From Azospirillaceae bacterium (lineage in GTDB: Bacteria > Pseudomonadota > Alphaproteobacteria > Azospirillales > Azospirillaceae): DNA of 64,000 nt. The stretch covers positions 1 through 64,000 of the forward strand of contig JARLIO010000073.1 in the NCBI GenBank assembly GCA_031291675.1. The letters are read 5' to 3'. This document shows, in pieces, positions 40,357-49,327 of this stretch. The notes under the pieces were generated by a model. That model was not told where the DNA came from and made no database searches. It saw nothing but the letters and a program-made list of their open reading frames with translations. Every line of letters begins with the position of its first letter. Positions within the stretch are counted from its first letter, which is position 1. Made by a program: the position numbers and the translations under genes.

Positions 40357-41526
40357 ATGGCGGTTCACGAATCCCTGACGATCAAGGTCGTCCCTACGAT
40401 CGACGATATCGACGCCGCGGGTTGGGACGCGTGTGCCGGACCGGAGAATCCGTTCCTCAGTCATGCCTTCCTGGCGGCGCTCGAACGCAGCGGCTCCGCC
40501 GTGGCCGCGGCGGGTTGGCAAGCGCAGCATCTTGTCCTCCAGGACGCCCAGGCTGCGGTGCTGGCAGTCGTGCCGATGTATCTCAAGAGCCACTCCTACG
40601 GTGAATACGTCTTTGACCATGCCTGGGCGCAAGCCTTCGAGCGCGCCGGCGGGCGCTATTATCCCAAGCTGCAGATCGCCGTGCCCTTCACCCCGGTCTC
40701 CGGGCCCCGCTTGCTGATCAACCCGGTGCTCGACGCCGACCGGGCCGCCCCCCTGCTGATCGGTGCGATCGAGCGCGTCGCACGCCAGCATCAGGTGTCA
40801 TCGGTTCACGCGACCTTTCCGACCCGCGGCGATTGGGACCGCCTGGGCCGCGTCGGCTGGCTGCAGCGGATCGGCCATCAATATCATTGGCATAACCAGG
40901 ACTATGGCGCCTTCGGTGACTTCCTCGAGGCGCTGAATTCGCGGAAACGCAAATCGATCCGCAAGGAACGGCGCGAAGTCGCCGACAGTGGTGTCGAGCT
41001 GGTGACCCTGACGGGCGGCGATTTGAAACCCGAACATTGGCAGGCCTTTTACGGTTTCTATCTGGATACCAGCGATCGCAAATGGGGCCAAGCCTACCTG
41101 ACCGAGCGCTTTTTTCATCTTCTGGGGCAGAGCATGCCGGATCGCGTGGTCCTGATCCTCGCCCGCCACCATGGCGACTGGGTCGCCGGTGCCCTCAATC
41201 TCCTCGGCAATGACACGCTCTATGGTCGCAACTGGGGCAGCAACGGTGCCTACAAATTCCTGCATTTCGAGGCGTGCTACTACCGGGCCATCGATTTCGC
41301 CATCGAACGCGGGATCAAGCATGTCGAGGCCGGAGCCCAGGGACAACACAAGATCCAGCGCGGCTATCTGCCAACCCCAACCTACAGCGCCCATTGGATC
41401 GGCCATCCGGGGCTGAAGCAGGCCGTCGCCGATTATCTTGAACAGGAACGCCTGGCTGTCGCGGAAGAGATCGCCGCGCTGGCGGGCGAATCGCCGTTCC
41501 GCCAATGCGCCACCGACCCCGGCTGA
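40357..41526 (+). CDS. GNAT-fold / FemAB-like protein (DUF482)
   Basis: This 389-residue protein matches the family annotated as DUF482 or peptidoglycan biosynthesis/recognition, with a GNAT/FemAB-type acyltransferase fold. Signatures include E-N-P-F-L-S-H-A-F-L-A-A-L-E near residue 27, M-Y-L-K-S-H-S-Y-G-E-Y-V-F-D, R-K-R-K-S-I-R-K-E-R, L-Y-G-R-N-W-G and V-E-A-G-A-Q-G-Q-H-K. The reaction is not established for this family. The start at 40357 follows TTTGGGAGAGCCC; an open frame upstream to 40282 is not needed. It converges on the CoA transferase gene after 4 bp. Confidence 0.85.
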   Translation: MAVHESLTIKVVPTIDDIDAAGWDACAGPENPFLSHAFLAALERSGSAVAAAGWQAQHLVLQDAQAAVLAVVPMYLKSHSYGEYVFDHAWAQAFERAGGRYYPKLQIAVPFTPVSGPRLLINPVLDADRAAPLLIGAIERVARQHQVSSVHATFPTRGDWDRLGRVGWLQRIGHQYHWHNQDYGAFGDFLEALNSRKRKSIRKERREVADSGVELVTLTGGDLKPEHWQAFYGFYLDTSDRKWGQAYLTERFFHLLGQSMPDRVVLILARHHGDWVAGALNLLGNDTLYGRNWGSNGAYKFLHFEACYYRAIDFAIERGIKHVEAGAQGQHKIQRGYLPTPTYSAHWIGHPGLKQAVADYLEQERLAVAEEIAALAGESPFRQCATDPG

Positions 41527-41530
41527 ACCG

Positions 41531-42661
41531 TCAAGGCGCCGTGGCCCACCGCGCCGCAACCTGTTCGATCGTGCTCTCCTGCAGCGGCGCGCGGTGCGGA
41601 GGTTGGCCGCGATCAACCCGCAGCCCGAACAGGCTGTGAACCAGGCCGTCCTGGCGCAAGATCTGGCCCCGCGCCGCGACCTGGGGATGCGACGCCAGCA
41701 CCGTGGTCTCGACGACCGGTTCCAGGCAGCAATCGACGCCGGCGAAGCGCTGATCCCAATCCGAGAGCGGGGCGGTGGCAAAGGTTGCGGCGATCTCCGC
41801 CGCCAGGGCATCCTGGGGCAACGGCTCGTCATGGCGCCCAATCCAGTCGAGCCGGCCCATGCCCCGGCAGAAGGCCTGCCAGAACTTCGCCTCGATCGCC
41901 GCCAAGGCCAGGAAACCGCCATCGGCACAGCGGTAGACCCGGTAGTAGGCGGCGCCGCCGGTCAGCAAGGTCTGTCCCCGGTCGCCGACGGCCTGGTCCG
42001 GGGTGGTGCGCGCCGCCTCGGTCAGCGCCGCCCCTTGCCATCCCAGAACCGTCTCCATCAGGCTGACATCGAGATAGGCGCCACGACCCGGATGACGGAA
42101 CCGGCGCAACAACGCGGCGACCACCGCCAGGGCCGCCTGAATCGCTGCGGCATGATCGGCAACCGGTGGGAACGCCGGGATCGGTGTCGCCACCACGCCC
42201 GAGCCGATCAGGCCACCGCCGACCGCCATATAAGTCAGATCATGCCCGGCACGCAGCCGATAGGGCCCGTCCTGGCCCCAGCCCGACAAGGCCAGGTGGA
42301 TCAGGCTGGAATTCAGCGCGCGCAACCGTTCCGTGTCAAAACCCAGGCGCCTCAGGGTTCCCGGTCGGAAACTTTCGACCAGGATATCGGCCTGGGCAAT
42401 CAGCGGCGCCAGCCGCGCCTGGGCCGCCGGATCCTTCAAATCCAGCCGCACCACGGTTTTCCCGGCATTCAATAATTTATAATGCGCCGTCGTGCCATCG
42501 CTCTCGACCGCGCCCAGGCACCGCATCGGATCACCATCCGGGGGCTCGATCTTGACCACCGCGGCGCCCAGGTCACCCAGGATCTGGCTCGCATAAGGGC
42601 CCGGAACATATTGGCTGAGATCCAGAACGCGAATTCCCGCGAGCAGATCGAGCACCATCAT
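41531..42661 (-). CDS. CaiB/BaiF CoA transferase family protein, alpha-methylacyl-CoA racemase-like
   Basis: This class III CoA transferase fold protein has about 376 residues. The N-terminus G-I-R-V-L-D-L-S-Q-Y-V-P-G-P-Y-A, then V-V-K-I-E-P-P-D-G-D and L-L-N-A-G-K, are family hallmarks. S-G-W-G-Q-D-G-P and A-G-H-D-L-T-Y place the conserved Asp at D141 after His140, the arrangement seen in alpha-methylacyl-CoA racemases. Either racemisation of 2-methylacyl-CoA or CoA transfer is possible. The start is an ATG within TGATG that overlaps the stop of the upstream hypothetical gene; a GTG one codon earlier is an alternative. Confidence 0.88.
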   Translation of the reverse strand: MMVLDLLAGIRVLDLSQYVPGPYASQILGDLGAAVVKIEPPDGDPMRCLGAVESDGTTAHYKLLNAGKTVVRLDLKDPAAQARLAPLIAQADILVESFRPGTLRRLGFDTERLRALNSSLIHLALSGWGQDGPYRLRAGHDLTYMAVGGGLIGSGVVATPIPAFPPVADHAAAIQAALAVVAALLRRFRHPGRGAYLDVSLMETVLGWQGAALTEAARTTPDQAVGDRGQTLLTGGAAYYRVYRCADGGFLALAAIEAKFWQAFCRGMGRLDWIGRHDEPLPQDALAAEIAATFATAPLSDWDQRFAGVDCCLEPVVETTVLASHPQVAARGQILRQDGLVHSLFGLRVDRGQPPHRAPLQESTIEQVAARWATAP

Positions 42662-43170
42662 CACATTCCGAATTGCAGCAGGCTGGGCGCCTTGTCGATG
42701 ATTTCTTCCAGAATCGCCTCGGCGGTTTGCAAGTCGCTCTCAAGTGAGGCGTCAAGGCGTCCGACATAGGCCGGTCGGCTCAGTTTCTCATGAGCCTCAT
42801 ACAAACTACGCAACTCGGCGACGAATATCTCGCGCGCCCCCAGCGGAAGGACCGTGTTCGCCGACAAAACAAAGAAGAACTTCATGCTGGCACGGACCAG
42901 CAAGGCCATCATCAGCGTATCGAGACGTTCGAACTGTTGTTGGAGATCATCGGCCTTGCCATCAACAATATTCTTAAGCCGCCCTTCGATCAAAATCACA
43001 AGAGCCTTGAACTCGCCGATCTTGTCGCGGAATTCACGGTAGGCAAGAAAGCTGTTGCGGCTGGCATCCTGCTGCGCGACGGCAGCCAGTTTCGCGGCCT
43101 CACGCGCCTGACGCTCCAGCGCCACCAGCAATCCCTCGACATCACTGCGTTTATAAGCTCTCGGCGGCAC
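42661..43170 (-). CDS. hypothetical helical protein coupled to the CoA transferase gene
   Basis: I do not recognise this 169-residue protein. It is predicted to be mostly helical and charged: the start has R-S-D-V-E-G-L-L-V-A-L-E-R-Q-A-R-E-A-A-K, the middle F-R-D-K-I-G-E-F-K-A-L-V-I-L-I-E-G-R-L-K. A moderately hydrophobic segment follows (M-A-L-L-V-R-A-S-M-K-F-F-F-V-L-S-A) that may be buried or membrane-touching. It ends in E-E-I-I-D-K-A-P-S-L-L. There is no signal peptide. Its stop overlaps the CoA transferase start (TGATG), so the two are coexpressed. Function unknown. Confidence 0.75.
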   Translation of the reverse strand: MPPRAYKRSDVEGLLVALERQAREAAKLAAVAQQDASRNSFLAYREFRDKIGEFKALVILIEGRLKNIVDGKADDLQQQFERLDTLMMALLVRASMKFFFVLSANTVLPLGAREIFVAELRSLYEAHEKLSRPAYVGRLDASLESDLQTAEAILEEIIDKAPSLLQFGM

Positions 43171-43431
43171 GGTCCCGTTGCCTCTCGGTTGATCGATTCC
43201 GGTGACGAACCGACCTCACAACCCGCGCGGGACACCCCCCTGGTCGCAGGCCTCGTCGCCGGGCGACCAATGACGGCCCGCCCGCAGCGTGTCTCGGGTC
43301 GCCACAGCCGTGTGATACCATGGCAATGGAATTGGAGCAATCGTCCCTTCTCGCCACAGGCGAATCGGAACGCCCCGAAGACACGGGTGCCCCGGCCGGT
43401 CATACCGCCCCGGGGATCCCGTGTAACCGGC

Positions 43432-45729
43432 CTATTCGACGAGTTCGGGGACTTTTTCCTCTTCGCTGCTGGCCGGCGGGTCGGGATATTCAAACACCAA
43501 CCCGTCGCCCTTGGCATCGACCCGAACCGTGCCCCCTTTGGCCAGCCGACCGAACAGCAACTCCTCGGCCAGCGGCTTCTTGATATATTCCTGAATCGTC
43601 CGCGCCAACGGCCGGGCCCCGAACAATGGATCATAGCCCTTCTTGGCCAGCCACTCCCGGGCACTGTTGCTCAGCTCGATCGACACCCCGCGATCGGTGA
43701 GCTGGGCTTCCAACTGGATCACGAACTTGTCGACAACCTGGGCGATCACCTGGAGGCTCAGGCTGGAGAACGGAATGATCGCGTCAAGGCGGTTGCGGAA
43801 TTCCGGCGTGAACAGCCGTTTGATCGCCTCTTCATCATCACCGATCCGGGCCTCGCGTTCGAACCCGATGCTCGGCTTGGCCATGTCCGCGGCCCCGGCA
43901 TTGGTGGTCATGATCAGGATGACATTGCGGAAATCGACCGTCTTGCCGTTATGGTCGGTCAGTTTGCCGTGGTCCATCACCTGGAGCAGGATATTGAACA
44001 GATCCGGGTGAGCCTTCTCGATTTCGTCGAGCAGCAACACGCAATGCGGATGCTGATCGATCGCATCGGTCAACAACCCGCCTTGATCGAAGCCGACATA
44101 GCCCGGCGGCGCCCCGATCAGACGCGACACCGTATGCCGTTCCATATATTCCGACATATCGAACCGCGTCAGTTCGATCCCCAGGGTCATCGCCAACTGC
44201 CGTGCGACCTCGGTTTTGCCGACGCCGGTCGGGCCGGAAAACAGATAGTTGCCGATCGGCTTTTCCGGTTCGCGCAGTCCAGCGCGGGCGAGCTTGATCG
44301 CCGACGACAGGGCATCAATCGCCCGGTCCTGGCCGAAGACCAGGGTGCGTAGGTCGCGCTCCAGATTCTTGAGCACCTCGCGGTCATCGCGACTGATGCT
44401 CTTGGGCGGAATCCGGGCGATCTTGGCGACCACCGCCTCGATATCCTTGACCGCGATCGTCTTCTTGCGCCGCGATTCGGGCAGCAACATCTGCGCGGCG
44501 CCAACCTCGTCGATCAGATCAATCGCCTTGTCGGGCAATTTGCGATCGCCGATATAGCGCGCCGACAATTCGACCGCGGCCCGGATCGCCTCGTTGGTGT
44601 AGCGAACGTGATGGTATTTCTCGTAATAGGGCTTCAGGCCACGCAGGATCTTGATCGCATCCTCAACCGACGGCTCGTTGACGTCGATCTTCTGGAACCG
44701 GCGCACCAGCGCCCGATCCTTTTCGAAATAGTTGCGGTATTCCTTGTAGGTCGTCGATCCGATGCAGCGCAGCGCCCCTGAGGCCAAGGCCGGCTTGAGC
44801 AGGTTGGAGGCGTCCATCGCCCCGCCCGAGGTGGCCCCGGCGCCAATCACCGTGTGGATTTCGTCGATGAACAGGATCGAACCCGGGAACGCCTCCATTT
44901 CGGACAGCACCGCCTTCAGTCGTTCCTCGAAGTCGCCCCGATACCGGGTTCCCGCCAGCAGAGCCCCCATGTCCAGGGAAAAGATCGTGGCGCTTTCCAG
45001 CACCTCAGGCACCTGACCCAGCACGATGCGTCGCGCCAGCCCTTCGGCGATCGCGGTCTTGCCGACGCCGGGATCCCCGACATAGAGCGGATTGTTCTTG
45101 GAGCGGCGACACAGGATCTGAATGGTTCGTTCAACCTCCTGCTCGCGACCGATCAACGGATCGATCTTGCCGCCTGCGGCTTTCTTATTGAGGTTGACGC
45201 AATATGCCTCGAGGGCTTCAGTGCCTTTCTTCACGACTTTCTCCGCCGCTACGTCGTCGTCGGCACCCGCGACCCGTTTCGTATCCGACCGGCCCGGCGC
45301 CTTGGCGATCCCATGAGAGATGTAGTTCACCGCGTCGAACCGCGTCATTTCCTGCTCCTGCAAGAAATAGACCGCATGGCTCTCGCGCTCGGAGAACAGC
45401 GCAACAAGCACATTGGCTCCCGTGACTTCCTCACGCCCGGACGATTGCACATGAATCGCGGCGCGCTGCAGAACCCGCTGGAACCCCGCCGTCGGCTTGG
45501 CGTCTTCCGTACGGCTAGTAACGAGATTGGCAAGTTCGTTTTTGAGATATTCGGAAAGATCGGTCCGCAGCTTCTCCAGATCGACACCGCAGGCGCGAAG
45601 CACCGCAATGGCATCCTGGTCCTCGGTCAACGCGAGCAAAAGATGCTCCAAAGTGGCGTACTCGTGACGTCTTTCATTTGCGTGGGCCAAGGCTCTATGC
45701 AGCGACTGCTCGAGATTACGCGACAGCAT
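43432..45729 (-). CDS. clpA: ATP-dependent Clp protease ATP-binding subunit ClpA
   Basis: ClpA unfolds substrates and feeds them to ClpP; with ClpS it degrades N-degron proteins. The 765-residue protein has the Clp N-domain ([11 protein letters not shown] near residue 27). D1 follows with Walker A G-D-P-G-V-G-K-T and Walker B I-L-F-I-D-E-I-H, then D2 with G-P-T-G-V-G-K-T and L-L-L-D-E-I-E-K. An I-G-F-type ClpP-contact loop is suggested by P-S-I-G-F-E-R in D2. The lack of a long middle domain separates it from ClpB and ClpC. clpS lies 6 bp upstream on the same strand. No clpP is in view. Confidence 0.96.
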   Translation of the reverse strand: MLSRNLEQSLHRALAHANERRHEYATLEHLLLALTEDQDAIAVLRACGVDLEKLRTDLSEYLKNELANLVTSRTEDAKPTAGFQRVLQRAAIHVQSSGREEVTGANVLVALFSERESHAVYFLQEQEMTRFDAVNYISHGIAKAPGRSDTKRVAGADDDVAAEKVVKKGTEALEAYCVNLNKKAAGGKIDPLIGREQEVERTIQILCRRSKNNPLYVGDPGVGKTAIAEGLARRIVLGQVPEVLESATIFSLDMGALLAGTRYRGDFEERLKAVLSEMEAFPGSILFIDEIHTVIGAGATSGGAMDASNLLKPALASGALRCIGSTTYKEYRNYFEKDRALVRRFQKIDVNEPSVEDAIKILRGLKPYYEKYHHVRYTNEAIRAAVELSARYIGDRKLPDKAIDLIDEVGAAQMLLPESRRKKTIAVKDIEAVVAKIARIPPKSISRDDREVLKNLERDLRTLVFGQDRAIDALSSAIKLARAGLREPEKPIGNYLFSGPTGVGKTEVARQLAMTLGIELTRFDMSEYMERHTVSRLIGAPPGYVGFDQGGLLTDAIDQHPHCVLLLDEIEKAHPDLFNILLQVMDHGKLTDHNGKTVDFRNVILIMTTNAGAADMAKPSIGFEREARIGDDEEAIKRLFTPEFRNRLDAIIPFSSLSLQVIAQVVDKFVIQLEAQLTDRGVSIELSNSAREWLAKKGYDPLFGARPLARTIQEYIKKPLAEELLFGRLAKGGTVRVDAKGDGLVFEYPDPPASSEEEKVPELVE

Positions 45730-45735
45730 TCCCGG

Positions 45736-46062
45736 CTAATCCTTCTCCAAAGTACATTGTAAAGGATGCTGGTGCTGGCGGGCAAAGTCCATCACCTGCG
45801 TCACCTTCGTTTCGGCCACTTCGTACGTAAACACGCCACAGATGCCGACACCCCGTCGATGAACATGCAGCATGATCTGCGTAGCCTCATCGCGGTTCTT
45901 GCTGAAGAATCGCTCCAGAACGTGGACGACGAACTCCATCGGCGTGTAGTCGTCATTCAACATGAGCACTTTGTACATGGATGGCTTCTTGGTCTTTGGC
46001 GCGGTCTTTACCACCACGCCGGTACCCGAACCGTCATCGCCTTGTTTATCGGAGTCGGCCAT
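45736..46062 (-). CDS. clpS: ClpS adaptor protein
   Basis: ClpS recognises N-terminal Leu, Phe, Tyr and Trp and delivers the proteins to ClpA. This 108-residue copy has a flexible N-terminal extension, then [16 protein letters not shown] (the N-degron pocket strand and the conserved N-D-D-Y-T). H-V-H-R-R-G-V-G and the A-R-Q-H-Q-H-P-L end follow. The start at 46062 ([10 protein letters not shown]) is chosen as the family start; an in-frame extension to 46101 is possible. It is separated from clpA by 6 bp and should be cotranscribed with it. Bpt, which creates its substrates, is encoded at 17761. Confidence 0.96.
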   Translation of the reverse strand: MADSDKQGDDGSGTGVVVKTAPKTKKPSMYKVLMLNDDYTPMEFVVHVLERFFSKNRDEATQIMLHVHRRGVGICGVFTYEVAETKVTQVMDFARQHQHPLQCTLEKD

Positions 46063-46206
46063 AGGGGATCTTGGGACTCTCTCTGGAAGCGCTACCCTCA
46101 ATCATATTGGATTTTTTGCCGAGGTTGGAAGCCCCCTTGTGCGCCTCCCGACGATCCTATCGACCGATTTTCCCAAGAACGTCCCGGGCGATCCCCGCAT
46201 CGCCGC

Positions 46207-46244
46207 CAAAACGAACAGGGCCATGCCAGAGGCACAGCCCTGTT
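46207..46244 (-). terminator. hairpin with T-run after the phasin gene
   Basis: AACAGGGC (46214-46221) pairs with GCCCTGTT (46237-46244), with an inner TGCC/GGCA stem inside the loop. On the minus strand the hairpin is followed by CGTTTTGG (46205-46212), giving a short T-run. It lies 70 bp beyond the phasin stop and ahead of clpS, so it probably separates the two transcripts. Confidence 0.6.
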
Positions 46245-46313
46245 CCTACCAGAGATTGGCAAATCCGATGCCACCACACGGTCGCATTGGCTCCGGTTTA
46301 TGCCGGTTCGCGT

Positions 46314-46832
46314 TCAGGCGGCAATCGGCTTGGCAATCTTTTCGACGGCGGCGTTGACCCGGGCGTTGATCGGCGCCAGCGACTCGTTGGCAACCTTGAT
46401 CGACAGTTCGGACAGCTTCGTCGTCTCGGACATCAGGGCATCGAACGAGGTCCGGGCAAAGGTATGGTTGAGTTCGACCAGTTCCTTCAACGACTTGGCC
46501 GTCAGCAACGCCTTGCTGTTGGCGACATTGGCCTCGACCGAAGACCGGGTGAAGGCGGCGACCGCCTTGCCGATATCCTCAAAGCCCTTGACAAGAACGC
46601 CACTCGAAGCGACCAGGGCATCGACATTGGCCTTGCTGAAGCTGGTCAGTTCCTCGTAGCCGCGCAGCAGATGCTGGCTGGTCTTCTCGGCCTGTTCCTT
46701 GGTCGTGCTCAGGGCTTGCTCATATTGCTTGTGAACCGTTTCCTGACCAACCTTGACGAAATTCTCGACGGTGTCCTTGGCCTGGGCCACAACGGTTTCG
46801 AGCGGATTGACGGTATTTTGTTGCACAGTCAT
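46314..46832 (-). CDS. phaP: phasin (polyhydroxyalkanoate granule-associated protein)
   Basis: Phasins coat polyhydroxyalkanoate granules and control their number and size. This 172-residue protein has the phasin_2-type pattern: an amphipathic helical start (N-T-V-N-P-L-E-T-V-V-A-Q-A-K-D-T-V-E), long heptad-like helices, F-E-D-I-G-K-A-V-A-A-F-T and a final A-V-E-K-I-A-K-P-I-A-A. It contains no Cys. The start at 46832 follows GAGGAGACATCGT, an excellent ribosome site; an extension to 46964 would run back over the leader. Its promoter carries a TTGACA box and a CTGC-N3-GCAG site, described separately. No pha synthase is in the window. Confidence 0.9.
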   Translation of the reverse strand: MTVQQNTVNPLETVVAQAKDTVENFVKVGQETVHKQYEQALSTTKEQAEKTSQHLLRGYEELTSFSKANVDALVASSGVLVKGFEDIGKAVAAFTRSSVEANVANSKALLTAKSLKELVELNHTFARTSFDALMSETTKLSELSIKVANESLAPINARVNAAVEKIAKPIAA

Positions 46833-46955
46833 ACGATGTCTCCTCGGATCGGGCTGGCCGCACGATTGGCAGTTCGCGGCGCATCGGTGGACAAGGGTAG
46901 CATCCGGCCGGGCTCGATCACCCGCACTCAGCCCCAACCGGCCTGCCAGAGGTCT

Positions 46956-47008
46956 ATGCTGCACCGCAGCATGACGCTTGTGATAGGGCGGAGCATGCCC
47001 GTTGTCAA
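46956..47008 (-). promoter_or_regulatory. phasin promoter with PhaR-type operator
   Basis: On the minus strand the -35 box TTGACA (47003-47008) and the -10 box TATCAC (46980-46985) are 17 bp apart. Just downstream, ATGCTGC (46956-46962) and GCAGCAT (46966-46972) form a perfect 7-bp inverted repeat around a 3-bp spacer. It contains CTGC-N3-GCAG, the sequence reported as the PhaR repressor site in Rhodobacter. It covers the expected transcription start, a fitting position for repression relieved when PhaR binds polymer. The leader to the ATG would be about 140 nt. The remainder of 46833-47286 shows nothing else. Confidence 0.7.
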
Positions 47009-47286
47009 GGGTTTATAACGCACCGCAACAACAGCGTCCGAAATCTTCATGAGCGTGAGACACACGTAAACCGCGACCCGACCGGCGCGCCGCCCGTCCC
47101 TTGGCAAAATGGCTTGTGGAGCGCGCTGCACCAATGGGTTACACCCGATACAGCAACCGGCGCCGCCCGCAGGACCAGACCCCTCTCCGCGGGGCCGAAC
47201 CCTGCGGCCGTCGGTACGCGGATGGAACCCGGGGCGCCATCGACCGGCGTCCTTTCCGATGTCCCCCTGGCGCCTACGAGGATTTC

Positions 47287-48042
47287 ATGACCTACTGTCT
47301 TGGTATCAAGATCCGCGACGGCCTGATCGGCCTGGCCGATGGCCGCATCACCAGCGGTTCGCAACTCTCCGCGGCCCGCAAGGTGACCGTGCTGGGCGAC
47401 GGTGCCCATCGTTTCTTCATCATGAATTCCGGCTTGCGCAGCGTCCGCGACAAGACGCTGGCCTATCTCCGGCGCGACATGAGCAAACGCGACGATGGCT
47501 ATTCGACGATGCTCGACGCCCTGGGCGCCTTCACCGAGTCATTGCGCCGCGTCGCGGCGGAAGATCGCGAAGCCCTGGAATCCTCCAATCTGAGCTTCAA
47601 CCTTCATGCCATCATCGCCGGGCAATTGCCGGGTGACAGTGAACCCTATATGTTCCTGGTCTATCCTGAGGGCAACTGGATCGAGGTCGACGAACGCACG
47701 CCACATCTTGCGATCGGGGCGACGGCTTATGGCAAACCGATCCTGGATCGTGCGCTCAATTTCGAGACGCCGATGCGAACCGCACTCAAGATCGCCTATC
47801 TGTCGTTTGACAGCACCCGCTTCAGCTCCACGGATGTCGGTTTTCCGATCGACATGGTGACGTTTCACCGCGGCGACCGGCAGTGGCGACAGTCGAATTA
47901 CGACTATGACGACCTGCGCGATCAGCGCCTCTGGTGGAACCGCAACATCACCGACCTGGCCCGACGCATGCCCGACGGCCCCTGGGTCGAAACGCTGCTG
48001 TCGCCCGCGACCGCGGAAGAAAGCAAGGCCACCGATATCTGA
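47287..48042 (+). CDS. Anbu proteasome-like peptidase
   Basis: This 251-residue protein is the ancestral beta-subunit (Anbu/BPH) member of the Ntn-hydrolase proteasome family. It begins M-T-Y-C-L-G, so removal of Met exposes the nucleophilic Thr1. G-L-A-D-G-R-I-T-S-G carries the Asp at position 17 of the mature protein, and a Lys follows in A-A-R-K-V. F-F-I-M-N-S-G-L-R-S-V-R-D and A-I-G-A-T-A-Y-G-K-P are further family blocks. The start at 47287 follows GAGGATTTC; open sequence upstream has no family similarity. Anbu genes usually sit beside the ATP-grasp, alpha-E and transglutaminase genes, whereas here those partners lie 30 kb to the left. Confidence 0.93.
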   Translation: MTYCLGIKIRDGLIGLADGRITSGSQLSAARKVTVLGDGAHRFFIMNSGLRSVRDKTLAYLRRDMSKRDDGYSTMLDALGAFTESLRRVAAEDREALESSNLSFNLHAIIAGQLPGDSEPYMFLVYPEGNWIEVDERTPHLAIGATAYGKPILDRALNFETPMRTALKIAYLSFDSTRFSSTDVGFPIDMVTFHRGDRQWRQSNYDYDDLRDQRLWWNRNITDLARRMPDGPWVETLLSPATAEESKATDI

Positions 48043-48374
48043 GAGAGAACGGCGCGCCCGGGGCATTCGGGACGAACCCGGATGCCCGCGTCTAAAACAC
48101 GCCGTCCCTGAGTTCGCGACTATTTCCGGTGGTTTCATTCCCGATGACGGCCGTCAACGTCGATGCCACCGATCGTCTTGCCGATCCTGAACGCCGTGTG
48201 TACGACGTAAGAGGCGGATCGCCTGTCCCTGACCCGGCCGGCGGAACCACCGTTGGCAAACCTCGGACCTGTGGCGGTGGACTGCAACGGACCGAGTTTG
48301 GATGTCGCCCGCTGTTGCAGCATTGCCACCTTTGCGGACGTACGCCGTGTTACTATCTTCACCAGAGGGTGGAC
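48043..48374. other. gap between Anbu and the Panacea module
   Basis: 332 bp with no supported gene. It contains GGCGCGCCC (48051-48059), which recurs at the tRNA-Arg 3' end (49572-49580). The promoter of the Panacea module must lie here but I cannot point to it. Confidence 0.35.
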
Positions 48375-48929
48375 ATGGCCATGTTTGACGATCGCAAAGC
48401 CGGACAAGTCGCGGCGTTCTTCGTGAATGCGGGGGGCGGGCAATTGGACGTGCTCAAGCTGGTAAAGCTGATCTATCTCGCCGATCGTGAATTCATGAAT
48501 CGGTGTGGCCTGCCAATCATCTTTGATCGGTTGGTGGCGATGCCGCATGGCCCGGTGAACTCCAGGACCTATGAATGTATCCAGGGTGCCGTCCACTGTG
48601 ACGGCTGGGAAGAATGGATTGCCGACCGTCAAGGGCACGCTGTCACGCTGCGAAAGCAGGTGTCGCGCGAGGCGCTTGACGAGCTGAGCAACGCGGAGAT
48701 TGAGACGCTTCAATCTGTATGGCAGCAATTCGGCGCCATGGGGAAATGGGAAATCCGCGACTGGACCCATGACCATTGCGCGGAATGGCATGATCCCGAC
48801 GGATCGTCTCGCCCCATTCCCTACGCCGACGTGTTCCGCGCCCTGGGACGCGACGATGCCACTGCGGAAGAGTCGGCAGAAGGTATCGAGGCTTTTCGTC
48901 GTATCGACAGGTTGTTCGCCTCGCTGTGA
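48375..48929 (+). CDS. Panacea (SocA/GepA-like, DUF4065) domain protein, probable antitoxin
   Basis: This 184-residue protein carries the Panacea domain, the neutralising domain that pairs with many unrelated toxins in toxin-antitoxin systems and acts as the ClpXP adaptor SocA in Caulobacter. Signatures are L-K-L-V-K-L-I-Y-L-A-D-R-E (27-39), A-M-P-H-G-P-V (55-61), the central S-x-x-x-x-Y-E region, and W-T-H-D-H-C-A-E-W (130-138). The ATG at 48375 follows AGAGGGTGGAC; an ATG two codons later is possible. Its stop overlaps the GTG of a 133-codon gene by four bases (GTGA). That tight coupling with an unrelated short gene is the layout expected of a toxin-antitoxin operon. Confidence 0.85.
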   Translation: MAMFDDRKAGQVAAFFVNAGGGQLDVLKLVKLIYLADREFMNRCGLPIIFDRLVAMPHGPVNSRTYECIQGAVHCDGWEEWIADRQGHAVTLRKQVSREALDELSNAEIETLQSVWQQFGAMGKWEIRDWTHDHCAEWHDPDGSSRPIPYADVFRALGRDDATAEESAEGIEAFRRIDRLFASL

Positions 48930-49327
48930 TCTGGCAGATCCCTTATCGACGCGCCACGATCCTGATTCCGTCGGGACCGACGCACGATCCCGACCGAAAG
49001 CACCTGTTCATCATCCTGACGGACCCATGTCCAACCGCCGGGGATGTCTTGATGGTCAACGTCTCGACCGTGCGTCCCGGGCACGATCCCGCGTGCCGGC
49101 TGTTTGTCGGAGATCATGCCTTCATCCGGCGGGAAAGCTTCGTCGAATACGCGATGGCCCGAGTCGAGTTGGCCCAAAAGATCAGCGATAGCGTCGCCAA
49201 CCGCGTCCTGGTGCCCTGCGCTGATTTGGACAGCGCCATTTTCGCTCGCGTTTGCCACGGCTTGACGATCTCCCAATTCATCAAGCCGCGTTTCCTGACC
49301 TACTATCACGATCATACCGGGCTGTAA
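48926..49327 (+). CDS. unrecognised 133-residue partner of the Panacea protein, candidate toxin
   Basis: I cannot assign this protein to a named family. It is rich in beta-type segments: A-T-I-L-I-P-S-G, H-L-F-I-I-L-T-D-P-C, D-V-L-M-V-N-V-S-T-V-R-P-G, then L-F-V-G-D-H-A-F-I-R-R-E-S-F-V-E-Y and a short helical C-terminus with F-I-K-P-R-F-L-T-Y-Y. The succession of short strands with a conserved P-C and a late G-D-H-x-F-I-x-x-x-S resembles a PemK/SH3-like barrel. RNase activity is therefore a hypothesis only. It is translated from a GTG inside the stop of the Panacea gene. No membrane segment or signal peptide is present. Its role as a toxin is inferred from context. Confidence 0.7.
   Translation: MIWQIPYRRATILIPSGPTHDPDRKHLFIILTDPCPTAGDVLMVNVSTVRPGHDPACRLFVGDHAFIRRESFVEYAMARVELAQKISDSVANRVLVPCADLDSAIFARVCHGLTISQFIKPRFLTYYHDHTGL

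Noticed and set aside
40095-40358. Minus-strand frame of 87 codons between the patatin and GNAT-like genes
   Set aside because: It overlaps the ribosome site of the GNAT-like gene, has no ribosome site of its own and no domain.
48129-48374. Cys-rich N-terminal extension of the Panacea protein
   Set aside because: No family member has it, no ribosome site supports it, and a good one lies at 48363-48373.
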